DNA from: Pseudomonadota bacterium
Lineage (GTDB): Bacteria > Pseudomonadota > Alphaproteobacteria > Rhizobiales > Beijerinckiaceae
DNA: 51,755 nt
Assembly (NCBI GenBank): GCA_023450615.1
Contig: JAEXGT010000079.1
Coordinates: forward strand, 1-51,755
Direction: 5' to 3'
Shown: positions 44,215-51,755 of the stretch, in pieces
Numbering within the stretch: position 1 is the stretch's first letter
Layout of the letters: each line of letters begins with the position of its first letter
Made by a program: the position numbers and the translations under genes
Notes under the pieces: generated by a model
The model's input: only the letters and a program-made list of their open reading frames with translations
Database searches by the model: none
Told to the model about the DNA's origin: nothing

Positions 44215-44898
44215 TCAAGCGACTTCCGGCAGAACCTCGATATCATAGCTGTGGCTCAAGGTGCGATTGCGGCGCGGGTCGAACAGTTCCATCGTGAACG
44301 AGGGTGCGGGGCGAATGCCGCCGATTGCCCCAACCGTTCCGCAGATCATAGCCGTTCCCTCGGGAAGCGATCCCCCGCCCGCGAAGCCGGAGATGAGTTC
44401 GAGCGGTGGACGGAGCGAGGCGAGCGTACCCTCCTGATAGAGCACCTTTTCACCGTTCTCCTGAATGTAAGACCGGATGACGAGTTCGTCCCAATATTCG
44501 GCAACATCCGCATAAAGCCATGCCTCGGTTGCAACCGGCTTAGCGCAGACCTGCTTCGACAGGGCGACGCTGTGCGTCTCGAGCTTCCGATCCGTGTGGT
44601 CAGATGCGATGCTGACATAAAGCTCGCCGCCTGACTGGAAAACGAACGTCTCCACTTCACCGGACGACTGGTCTCCCACGGCCTGGATGCGTGTGGCCTG
44701 GGTCAGCTGATTTTCCGCGACACGATAATAAAGCGGAACGGAGCTAGGCCGGGGTACGCCGATGGCGAACAGCTCCTCGATGTGATGCTCGATGGCGTGC
44801 TGATCGCGCCCGGCCCACCCTGCGACGACGAGCGAGGAGATCTCGACCTCGATCTGGTGTGAGCCGGTCTGGGCTTCAGCTTTGAATGACAGCTTCAT
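44215..44898 (-). CDS. DUF2848-family protein
   Basis: 227 residues that match DUF2848 (N-terminal VEISSLVVAGWAGRDQ, then HHIEELFAIGVPRPSSVPLYYRV, and MICGTVGAIGGIRPAP). The fold is related to fumarylacetoacetate hydrolase, which suggests a C-C or C-N bond lyase/hydrolase role, but no activity is established to my knowledge. It is first after dctM and co-transcribed with amidase and DUF1445 genes. Confidence 0.8.
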   Translation of the reverse strand: MKLSFKAEAQTGSHQIEVEISSLVVAGWAGRDQHAIEHHIEELFAIGVPRPSSVPLYYRVAENQLTQATRIQAVGDQSSGEVETFVFQSGGELYVSIASDHTDRKLETHSVALSKQVCAKPVATEAWLYADVAEYWDELVIRSYIQENGEKVLYQEGTLASLRPPLELISGFAGGGSLPEGTAMICGTVGAIGGIRPAPSFTMELFDPRRNRTLSHSYDIEVLPEVA

Positions 44899-44946
44899 GA
44901 TGAAAATCCGTAACAGGTTAAAAAGGGTTTCGCTGGGCGCGGGCGC

Positions 44947-46230
44947 TTAGCTGAAGACGCTCGGGAGCCAGAGCGCGAGACCTGGGAAGAATGACAGCAG
45001 CGCGAGCAGGATGAACATCGCCAGCACGAACGGCAGAGCACCTGTGATGACGGCCCCCATCGACCCGCTCTTGCGAAGGCTTTGCACGACGAAGAGGTTG
45101 AGACCCACAGGCGGGGTGATCAGAGCCGCTTCGACCAGCACGATGATGATGATGCCGAGCCAGATCGGATCGTAGCCGAGTGCGATCATGATCGGGGCGA
45201 CAATCGGGATCGTGGTGATCATCATGGAAAGGGTTTCCATGAAACAGCCGAGAACCAGATAGAAGATGATGATGATCAGCAGCATCCATCCCGGGGAAAC
45301 ACCAAGGCCTGTGATTGAGCTGGTGATTGCGTCCGTGAGGCCGGTGGCCGACATGATGAAGTTCAGGAAGGCCGCGCCAATGACGATCAGCATGATCATG
45401 GCCGTCGACCGCATCGTGCCTTCGACGGCCTCACGCAGCATCGTCCAGGTCAACTTGCCAAACCACGCAGCAAGGATGAGCGCGCCTGTCACACCGAGAG
45501 CCGCCGCTTCCGTCGGAGTGGCAAGACCGGCATAAATCGAGCCCACCACAAGGAAGAAGATGCCAAGCGGCGGAGCAAGATGGACAAGACTCTTGAAGCG
45601 CTCACCCCAGCTGGCACGAATCTTGTGCCCGCCCCAGGAAGGCTTTGCGATACAGCTGACGGCGATCACCAGCATGAACAGACCGGCAAGCAGAAATCCG
45701 GGGATGATGCCGGCGAGATAAAGCCGGGGAACGGATGAGTTGGTGAGGACGCCATAGATCACGAGATTGATCGATGGCGGAATGAGAATTCCGAGCGTTC
45801 CGCCCGCCGCAAGGCTACCGAGGAAAAGCGGCTCGTTGTAGCCATAACGCTTGATCTGCGGGATTGCGACGGTGCCGACAGTCGCAGCCGTTGCGACGCT
45901 CGATCCGGATGTTGCCGAGAACAAAGTCGAAGCGCCGATATTCGCGTGCATCAGGCCGCCAGGCAGCCACGAGAGCCAAAGGCTCATGGCACTGTACATC
46001 CGCTCGGCAAAGCCAGCCCTCAGCAGAATCTCTCCTAGCAGGATGAAGAGAGGAACCGCCACCATCAAGAATTCATTGTTCGTGCTCCACGCCAGCTCGC
46101 CAACAGCGCGTGTCAAAGGCAGCATGGAATACAGAGGGTCCAGAACCAGACCGAGGACGCCTAGAGCTGCGCCGACGGGAATGCTCAGCCCAATGAGGAC
46201 GAGCAGAAGGATGAGTGCAGTGGCAACCAT
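44947..46230 (-). CDS. dctM: TRAP transporter large permease
   Basis: 427 residues of the DctM family, about twelve membrane segments, with the N-terminal VGAALGVLGLVLDPLYSML and conserved TAATVGTVAIPQIKRYGYN, LGILIPPSINLVIYGVLT and GLATPTEAAALGV segments. It is the substrate channel of a tripartite ATP-independent importer driven by the sodium gradient. It starts 6 bases after dctQ. Confidence 0.95.
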   Translation of the reverse strand: MVATALILLLVLIGLSIPVGAALGVLGLVLDPLYSMLPLTRAVGELAWSTNNEFLMVAVPLFILLGEILLRAGFAERMYSAMSLWLSWLPGGLMHANIGASTLFSATSGSSVATAATVGTVAIPQIKRYGYNEPLFLGSLAAGGTLGILIPPSINLVIYGVLTNSSVPRLYLAGIIPGFLLAGLFMLVIAVSCIAKPSWGGHKIRASWGERFKSLVHLAPPLGIFFLVVGSIYAGLATPTEAAALGVTGALILAAWFGKLTWTMLREAVEGTMRSTAMIMLIVIGAAFLNFIMSATGLTDAITSSITGLGVSPGWMLLIIIIFYLVLGCFMETLSMMITTIPIVAPIMIALGYDPIWLGIIIIVLVEAALITPPVGLNLFVVQSLRKSGSMGAVITGALPFVLAMFILLALLSFFPGLALWLPSVFS

Positions 46231-46236
46231 ATCGCC

Positions 46237-46848
46237 TTACCCCTTAACCATGCGCTCGCCTGCGGCGGCTTCTTCTTCAGCTTCTTCTTGGGTTGAGCGA
46301 ACGCCCGCGACAGCTTTGACCTCGTCGATCCGGCCGGTGACTAGCGCAACTGATGCTCGCACGAGCATGAGAGCCAGAACCAGACACATCCAAATCAACC
46401 CCATCAGCCAAAGACCCTGCGGGATATAAAGCGGAGTTGCGAGAGGCGTGTTGGCAGCGGAGTTCTGCACCCATGAGGTCGCCGCAACGTCATAGGCATA
46501 ATAGGTCAGCACCACCATGAAGATGCCGAGTGCCACGAGTGAGAGCCAGTCCAGGAAGGCTGAAATGCGAACCGGAAGATATTGATAGATCACGTCGACA
46601 CGCACATTCGCCCGTTGAAGGGTTGCAAAGGCAAGCGCCCATGAGGTGCTGATGGCAAAAGCGTAGCTCGAAAGCTCATCGGCGCCGCCCGTGCTGAAGC
46701 CGAAGAACTTACGAACGAAGACATCGAAGGAAATCAGCAGCACGCTGCCGATCGTTATAGCGCCGCCGAACCATACGGCCCAGCGCGACATATGCTCTGC
46801 TGCGCGGCTCAAGCCGCCAAGAAAAGAAGGTTGTATGGTCGGTGCCAT
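46237..46848 (-). CDS. dctQ: TRAP transporter small permease
   Basis: 203 residues, four membrane helices, with a conserved DxxRKFFGFSTGGADELSSY-like stretch (VFVRKFFGFSTGGADEL) and ANVRVDVIYQYLP. A long acidic C-terminal tail (EEAEEEAAAGE) is unusual but not informative. It holds DctM. It is separated from dctP by 107 bases containing a strong hairpin. Confidence 0.92.
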   Translation of the reverse strand: MAPTIQPSFLGGLSRAAEHMSRWAVWFGGAITIGSVLLISFDVFVRKFFGFSTGGADELSSYAFAISTSWALAFATLQRANVRVDVIYQYLPVRISAFLDWLSLVALGIFMVVLTYYAYDVAATSWVQNSAANTPLATPLYIPQGLWLMGLIWMCLVLALMLVRASVALVTGRIDEVKAVAGVRSTQEEAEEEAAAGERMVKG

Positions 46849-46914
46849 GAAAATACCTGTGTCGGCGCAAGCGTACCCATTGGACCAAAGACTGGTCTGC
46901 CAAAGGCACGGAAA

Positions 46915-46947
46915 GACGCGTCAGACTACATGCCGGCCTGACGCGTC
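46915..46947 (-). terminator. Intercistronic hairpin between dctP and dctQ
   Basis: GACGCGTCAG (46915-46924) and CTGACGCGTC (46938-46947) form a perfect 10-base stem with a 13-base loop, starting 8 bases after the dctP stop. On the minus strand it is followed by TTTCC only, so it should act as a partial terminator or 3' stabiliser that raises binding-protein mRNA over the permeases. Confidence 0.65.
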
Positions 46948-46955
46948 GAGTTGGA

Positions 46956-48005
46956 TTACTTGGAAACCGTGACGTTCAGCGTCTTGCCGATCGTGTCGTT
47001 GAAGCTCTTCACGCAATCGGCCGAGCAGCGTGCCGCCCACTTCGGCAGGATCGATTCCTGGAGAGCCTTCTTCAGAAGCTCACGGTCGGCAGCAGTCGGC
47101 TCGACCAGCTTCATCTTTCCCTTAACAGGCAGATTGCAGGCTGCGGCGCCCGTGTTGCAGTCATAGCCCTGCTGGGTCTGCTCGGCTGCAGCCTTCCAGA
47201 TGTCGTCCATCAAGGTCTTGATGTTGGTCTGGATGAGTTCCTGAACCTTCGGATCGAGCTTGTCCCAGACAGCCTGATTGACGGCATGGATCTGCTGGTT
47301 CCAGTTGATCGGAAGCGCATACAGGTGGGTCGAGACTTCGTACCACTTGGCGGAATAGCCGGAGAGCGAGCCCGTGATGGCGCAATCAACGACCTTGTTC
47401 TGAAGGGCTGGCACCACTTCGCCAAACGCCATCGTCACGCTCGAGCCGCCGAAGGCTTCCACGAACTCGGCCTGGGTGCGACTGCTGGTGCGCACCTTCT
47501 TACCCTTCAGGTCGGCAAGGGCATTCACCTCTGCATTGCAGAACAGAACCTGCCCCGGATAGGTGGAGATGCCCAGAAGCTTTACCTTCGAGCCCTCGCC
47601 GTAGAACTTGCTGTAAACCGGCTCGAACGCTTCCGTGACTTCGCGTGCAGTCTTCACATCGGGAGCAAGTCCGGCAAGGTCGATTGCCTCGTTGATCGGG
47701 TTATCGCTCGCGAAATAGGAGAGAGTGGCAGTCCCGAACGGAATGACACCCTGCGACATCAGGCGGAGAATCTCAGGCCCCTTGAGGCCCATTTCATTGA
47801 AGCCCTTGATGTCCGCAGTGACCTGCCCGTTTGAACGTTCAGGAATCGTCTTGGTCCAAAACGGCTTCTCGAAGTCGTTATAGGCCGTAAGATTGCTGAG
47901 GCCGCCGACGATCTGAAGCTTGGTCTTCGGCAGATCCTGCGCCTGGGCTGCACCAGACAAGCTCAGCAGGGCTGCGGCTCCGACGGCATAAACGATTCTT
48001 TTCAT
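46956..48005 (-). CDS. dctP: TRAP transporter substrate-binding protein
   Basis: 349 residues with a signal peptide (MKRIVYAVGAAALLSLSGAA, cleavage before QD). Conserved DctP segments are KGPEILRLMSQGVIPFGTATLS, VKLLGISTYPGQVLFCNAEV, the arginine-bearing KVRTSSRTQAEFVEAFG that binds the ligand carboxylate, and VDCAITGSLSGYSAKWYEV. Substrate is a carboxylated compound. GAGGATG precedes the ATG. Two cysteines near the C-terminus are an extra. Confidence 0.94.
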   Translation of the reverse strand: MKRIVYAVGAAALLSLSGAAQAQDLPKTKLQIVGGLSNLTAYNDFEKPFWTKTIPERSNGQVTADIKGFNEMGLKGPEILRLMSQGVIPFGTATLSYFASDNPINEAIDLAGLAPDVKTAREVTEAFEPVYSKFYGEGSKVKLLGISTYPGQVLFCNAEVNALADLKGKKVRTSSRTQAEFVEAFGGSSVTMAFGEVVPALQNKVVDCAITGSLSGYSAKWYEVSTHLYALPINWNQQIHAVNQAVWDKLDPKVQELIQTNIKTLMDDIWKAAAEQTQQGYDCNTGAAACNLPVKGKMKLVEPTAADRELLKKALQESILPKWAARCSADCVKSFNDTIGKTLNVTVSK

Positions 48006-48224
48006 GATGTGTCATCCTCTGGTTCAGTTTTATCACTGAGCGAAGACACATGCGGGCCGTATCGAAGCGCCTCTTCCGTTTCCGGTTTCTAGGCCCCCTC
48101 AGGCGAGCAGCGGAAGACTCATGCTGCTAAAGTGCGCCCGCCACTCAGTAACCCTGCTGTCGTTCCTCAGCTTCGCCACATTGCATCCTAAGTACCTTTA
48201 GCTTGTCTATTCGTATGTTTTAAT

Positions 48225-48252
48225 GGGGGATATAAGTTCTATTTATATCCCC
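48225..48252. repeat. Inverted repeat across the LysR stop codon
   Basis: GGGGATATAA (48226-48235) and TTATATCCCC (48243-48252) are perfect complements around 7 bases, with the LysR stop at 48239-48241 in the loop. It lies 220 bases upstream of dctP. It may be a 3' hairpin or a regulator-binding dyad; there is no T-run on either side. Confidence 0.5.
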
Positions 48253-49153
48253 TCGGGGCCCTGCCCTTGCTGCGGGCAGCGATGTCCTGCGCCAGTTCGG
48301 CAATCAATCGCATAGGGCGGCTTTCGAGCCCATTGATCCAACTCACGGTAAAGCTGAGATCCGGCAGCGGATCGCTCTCCACATCGAGGATCTGCAATTC
48401 GCCTGAAGAAAGCTCCCGATCAAGAAACACGGGCGTGATGACCGCTGTTCCAATTCCATCCAGAGCCATCCTCACAATCATGGAAACGGGTGCACTGCCA
48501 TACATACGCGGCGTCTTCACCCCCGCTCGCATCAGCATATCGCGTACGACTTGATAGGGGCTGCTATTTGACGGATGAGTAATGATCGGTCGGGTGGCAA
48601 TATGTTCCAGAGTAACCTTCGAGCCTCCCAGTTGCAGCGACGGACTGGCAACCCACGAGAGCGAATAGGTACACAGCGGCAGATTCTCGACGCGCTCCTC
48701 AAGGACAGGCCCCATCAGGAAGGCGATATCGATCTGTCGGGACATCAGTTGAGAACGAAGCACATGCGTGCTGTCCACCTCGATTTCCAAAACCAGGGCA
48801 GGATAGGCGGCGTGAACCTCCTCGATGAACGTGGACAGCCAAGTCTGGACGATCGTCTCTGCGACACCGATGCGAATTGTGCCGCTCATCACGTTTTGAT
48901 CCTGGGCCGCTTTCAACATATCGCGTCGAGCCTGCATCATGCGCTCGGCATGCGAGAGCATCTCCTGCCCCTTCGCTGTCAGCGTTACGCCTCGCACATC
49001 CCGCTCGAACAAGCGTACGCCAAGGGTTGATTCCAGCGACGCGATACGCTGCGACACAGCAGGCTGGGTCGTTCCGAGCTTCTCGGACGCCGCTCTCAGG
49101 CTTCCGAGGGCAGCCGCCCAAAAGAATGTTTCAATATTTCTAAAATCGATCAT
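48239..49153 (-). CDS. LysR-family transcriptional regulator
   Basis: 304 residues from the ATG at 49153 (12 upstream codons in frame are unsupported). The N-terminal winged helix-turn-helix is MIDFRNIETFFWAAALGSLR onward, with TTQPAVSQRIASLE. The effector domain follows (RIGVAETIVQTWLSTFIEEV, DIAFLMGPVLEERVENLPL). It lies just upstream of the TRAP operon on the same strand and probably activates it in response to the transported acid. Confidence 0.92.
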   Translation of the reverse strand: MIDFRNIETFFWAAALGSLRAASEKLGTTQPAVSQRIASLESTLGVRLFERDVRGVTLTAKGQEMLSHAERMMQARRDMLKAAQDQNVMSGTIRIGVAETIVQTWLSTFIEEVHAAYPALVLEIEVDSTHVLRSQLMSRQIDIAFLMGPVLEERVENLPLCTYSLSWVASPSLQLGGSKVTLEHIATRPIITHPSNSSPYQVVRDMLMRAGVKTPRMYGSAPVSMIVRMALDGIGTAVITPVFLDRELSSGELQILDVESDPLPDLSFTVSWINGLESRPMRLIAELAQDIAARSKGRAPRGYK

Positions 49154-49207
49154 CGGTTTCGTTCGGCGATCACAGACAGCTTGTGTCAATCACCATAGCC
49201 GGAATGA

Positions 49208-50023
49208 TTACGGCACGCGACGCGCTCCATGCGAATTTCGGCGTCGCAGCACGATCAATGATGCGTTCCACCCGGTGCTTACGGCAAGAGCCAGAACCAA
49301 AGCAACGGCGCTTCCAAGGCGCGGGGCGCACAAGTGAAGCACGGTCAATGCGCCCACAAAGCCAAACATTCCGGGCACTCCATTGGCCACCACGGACGCC
49401 GTCGCCGCGCCGCCGACACGAGGCTGCAGGATCAGTGCCATGCTGATCAGGACAACTGGGGCCAAGGCAGCGACGGCCGCCATTGAAGAACCAAGCGTCT
49501 TTCCCGCCAGGAGCGTCACGCCCACAACGCTCATGACCAAGGCCGCGCGGAAAGGAACGTCCCATGCGCGCTTCTTTGGAGCAACTTTGATGCCCGCAGT
49601 GGCGAAATTTCGCGCGAAAGGAATGGCAAGAGCATAAACTGCCATGTTCAACGCGAGTGCGCCGGCAAGAGACCATTGCTGATTGAGGATCATGGCTATG
49701 GAGATAGCCCACACCCCTAGAGCACAGCCGATGCTCGCCAGAGTGTTGAACCGTTGGGCGGCGGCTGCATAGACCGCCATATAGACGACCGTCGCCGCAG
49801 ATACGGGCAGTCCTGCCAAAGCGCTGACTGCGATGAAATCAGCGCCATGATCGACAGCGAGGAACGCATAGGCCGGCCCAGCCGAAATGGGCAAAGTTAC
49901 AATCATGGCCCCCAGGAATGGGCCGCTCCGCTCCACCACCAAAGAGGCCGCGACCACAATCGCCGCGCTGGTCAGCATCTTCATGACGAGCAGCGCCCAG
50001 AATGAAAAGTCCAAGATCCCCAA
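49208..50023 (-). CDS. Integral membrane protein of unknown function
   Basis: About 271 residues, hydrophobic almost throughout, with eight or so membrane segments and few charged residues (VTLPISAGPAYAFLAVDHG, LGVWAISIAMIL). The frame starts at TTG 50023 or 50014; an ATG at 49984 would cut the first helix. No family is recognised with confidence; a permease or exporter-like role is a guess. It ends 55 bases upstream of the LysR start on the same strand. Confidence 0.7.
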   Translation of the reverse strand: MGILDFSFWALLVMKMLTSAAIVVAASLVVERSGPFLGAMIVTLPISAGPAYAFLAVDHGADFIAVSALAGLPVSAATVVYMAVYAAAAQRFNTLASIGCALGVWAISIAMILNQQWSLAGALALNMAVYALAIPFARNFATAGIKVAPKKRAWDVPFRAALVMSVVGVTLLAGKTLGSSMAAVAALAPVVLISMALILQPRVGGAATASVVANGVPGMFGFVGALTVLHLCAPRLGSAVALVLALAVSTGWNASLIVLRRRNSHGARRVP

Positions 50024-50417
50024 CCTTCAAAGCAGCTTGTCTTTACGCGCCAGCGTGTCGGGCCTGGAAGTGATTCACGCAAGTGAAATCAGCTTCTTTC
50101 CTTCTTGAGACGTCGTTCTGGAAGGCAATTCAGGCTCACTGCGCTAAAGGATACCTTGGTTTTTCATGAGATAGCTGGCGTATCACCCCTGTTTCCAGCT
50201 GACACGGATATGCCGCTAAACCAAGTGATGGGCAGGCAGCCTTCGATCAATATGGCTTTAGCAATGCTATGGAGCAGGTCCAAAAATGCAGCTGCTCACG
50301 CAGGGCGACTGAAGCACTCTCCTAGTCGCCTTGGTTGCAAATCCTAGTGGGTCGAGGGTATCGATCTTACGAAACCACAAAGCTCTCTCTGAGGCACTTG
50401 CATGGTGCAGGAGCGCA
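50024..50417. other. Gene-free gap
   Basis: 394 bases between two minus-strand genes. I see no coding frame with a ribosome site, no terminator with a T-run, and no clear repeat. It should include the promoter of the membrane-protein gene. Confidence 0.4.
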
Positions 50418-51296
50418 TCAGGATGACCGTAGGAGAGGCAGCAACTCTCGAGCTTCGGACGGAGACGCCACGCGGCAGCCAATAGATTTGACAATCTCGA
50501 CAGCACGCTGAACGAGTGTCTGATTGGTAGCGGGGACCCCACGCGACATATAGAGGTTGTCTTCCATCCCTACCCTGATGTGCCCCCCAAGGATAACCGA
50601 TTGTGCAGCCATTGGGAATTGAGCCTCGGAGATACCGAAAGCAGACCAAATCGCGCCTGAAGGCAATGCGTCGGCGAGGAATTGCATCGAGCGCGTCGTC
50701 GCTACGCTCCCCCACGCAATGCCAAGACAAAGCTGAAAATAGCTTTGTGCCGGAAGGATCCCCTTCTCGATCAAATGCCGTGAGAGGCTAACATGTCCCG
50801 ACTCAAATACCTCCAGTTCGGGCAGCACGCCAGCGGCGGTCACTGCTTTTGCGATCGTTTCGATATGCGTAGGGGTGTTGATGAAGACAGAGGGACCAAA
50901 ATTAAGGCTTCCCATGTCCAACGAACATAACTCGGGCTTTAATTTCAAAACATGCTCACACCGACGCAATGGAGGAATCAGGGTCGTTCCCGCCCCACCC
51001 CGGCCTGGATCCATCTCATCTGGAATGAAGCGGCCTCCAAAACCCGTTGTGAGATTGATGAGGACATCGGCATTGGCTGCCTTTATGCGGTTAACCACAT
51101 CCTCGTACAATCCGTACTCGCCGCTTGGGGCGCCGGTTTCGGGGTCGCGGACATGGATATGGACGACGGCTGCTCCTTCGCGCCACGCCGCAAGAGCGGC
51201 GTCGGCAATTTCTTGAGGCGTTACGGGGGCCCGATTCCTGGCGCTTATCGGCGCGCTGCCTGTCACAGCGCAGGTGATGATAACAGGACGTGTCAT
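50418..51296 (-). CDS. BKACE-family beta-keto acid cleavage enzyme (DUF849)
   Basis: 292 residues. The zinc ligands are H46 and H48 in VVHIHVRD and E245 in GGHIRVGMEDNLY, with the barrel segments TTGFGG, CSLDMGSLNFG and ELEVFESGH. These enzymes react a beta-keto acid with acetyl-CoA to give acetoacetate and a new CoA ester; the first known member cleaves 3-keto-5-aminohexanoate in lysine fermentation. The substrate here is unknown. The adjacent polyamine-type ABC permease suggests an amine or amino-acid derived compound. Confidence 0.92.
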   Translation of the reverse strand: MTRPVIITCAVTGSAPISARNRAPVTPQEIADAALAAWREGAAVVHIHVRDPETGAPSGEYGLYEDVVNRIKAANADVLINLTTGFGGRFIPDEMDPGRGGAGTTLIPPLRRCEHVLKLKPELCSLDMGSLNFGPSVFINTPTHIETIAKAVTAAGVLPELEVFESGHVSLSRHLIEKGILPAQSYFQLCLGIAWGSVATTRSMQFLADALPSGAIWSAFGISEAQFPMAAQSVILGGHIRVGMEDNLYMSRGVPATNQTLVQRAVEIVKSIGCRVASPSEARELLPLLRSS

Positions 51297-51388
51297 ATGA
51301 TTCTTCCTAAAGAGAATACTCAGGCTTCATGAATGTCTCCGAGCACATTCCCGCGTTGAATTTTTCTCGCAGTTTGCCTGGCGGGCCT

Positions 51389-51755
51389 TCAGCGCTCACC
51401 GAGCGTTCGTTGAGCAGATTGTCGGCGGAAAAATTCCCCGATGAAAACGACAATCGTCACTGCAATCAGAATGACCGTCGAGACTGCCGCCAAAATGGGG
51501 CTGACCTTCAGCAATGCGTCATCCCACATTTGCTTTGGCAGAGTGGCACTGAGCCCACCCGTGACGAATAGCGCGACTGTCAGTTCGTCGAAGGACGTTA
51601 CGAAGGCAAAGAGGAAAGCAGAGATCAATCCCGGACGGACCAAAGGAATCGTGATCCGCTTGATCGCCTGCCACGGCTTGGCTCCCAGCGTTCCGGCAGC
51701 CTGCTCAAGGCGTTCGTCATGGCTTTTGAGAACAGCGATCATCGTGACGACGACA
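51389..51755 (-). CDS. PotC-like ABC transporter permease, 5' end outside window
   Basis: The frame is open to the right edge, so the N-terminus is missing; about 122 residues are visible. The EAA loop is clear (LEQAAGTLGAKPWQAIKRITIPL), followed by two membrane segments and the tail FDELTVALFVTGGLSATLPKQMWDDAL, the pattern of spermidine/putrescine-type permeases. The BKACE gene begins 92 bases downstream on the same strand, so the two are probably linked. Confidence 0.88.
   Translation of the reverse strand, partial: VVVTMIAVLKSHDERLEQAAGTLGAKPWQAIKRITIPLVRPGLISAFLFAFVTSFDELTVALFVTGGLSATLPKQMWDDALLKVSPILAAVSTVILIAVTIVVFIGEFFRRQSAQRTLGER

Noticed and set aside
50333..50344. GGTTGCAAATCC, similar to a tRNA T-loop, in the 50 kb gap
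   Set aside because: No acceptor, D or anticodon arms fold around it, so it is not a tRNA or a recognisable remnant.

Overview
The window is GC-rich DNA from an alphaproteobacterium, most likely Hyphomicrobiales (Rhizobiales; Methylobacteriaceae/Microvirga- or Bosea-like). This is inferred from an EcfG-like ECF sigma factor, a BA14K-family protein, a form II cox (molybdenum hydroxylase) locus with its maturation genes, biotin-independent malonate decarboxylase, and many CoA-transferase, TRAP and ABC catabolic loci. I see no rRNA, tRNA, CRISPR array, insertion sequence or phage gene.

Layout. 1-5.5 kb: stress and envelope genes (FUSC-type efflux protein cut by the left edge, EcfG-like sigma factor, PAS histidine kinase, Dps, a small exported protein). 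5.5-12.6 kb: a tightly overlapping minus-strand malonate decarboxylase operon, mdcACDEGB-mdcF-mdcH. 12.8-17 kb: exported alpha/beta hydrolase, degenerate HATPase-like protein, AraC regulator, BA14K protein and DUF1269 membrane protein, with two good intrinsic terminators. 17-26.6 kb: divergent molybdenum hydroxylase locus, coxG-S-L-M-D-E on plus and two XdhC-type proteins, a MoeA-like protein and a MocA-like cytidylyltransferase on minus. The large subunit carries the form II active-site loop AYRGAGR, so the physiological substrate is not settled.

26.9-41.4 kb: the most interesting region. A ten-gene minus-strand operon encodes a family III CoA-transferase, a sugar-type ABC transporter, a MaoC hydratase, a fumarate-reductase-like flavoprotein, a second CoA-transferase, a GH88 unsaturated-glucuronyl hydrolase and a 3-hydroxyisobutyrate-dehydrogenase-like enzyme. 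It is divergent from a LacI-family repressor followed by a crotonase and an L-2-keto-3-deoxyarabonate-dehydratase-like aldolase-fold enzyme. A LacI-type palindrome, CTGAAANCGATTTCAG, lies in front of the minus operon and again in front of the crotonase gene, which ties the two arms into one regulon. The gene content suggests import and trimming of an unsaturated-uronate glycoside followed by a CoA-thioester route; I know of no described pathway with this set.

41.6-50 kb: LprI-like protein, then a minus-strand LysR - TRAP transporter (dctPQM) - DUF2848 - amidase - DUF1445 (D-glutamate cyclase-like) locus that probably imports and degrades an amide or cyclic amino-acid derivative. 50.4-51.8 kb: a BKACE (DUF849) enzyme and a PotC-type ABC permease cut by the right edge.
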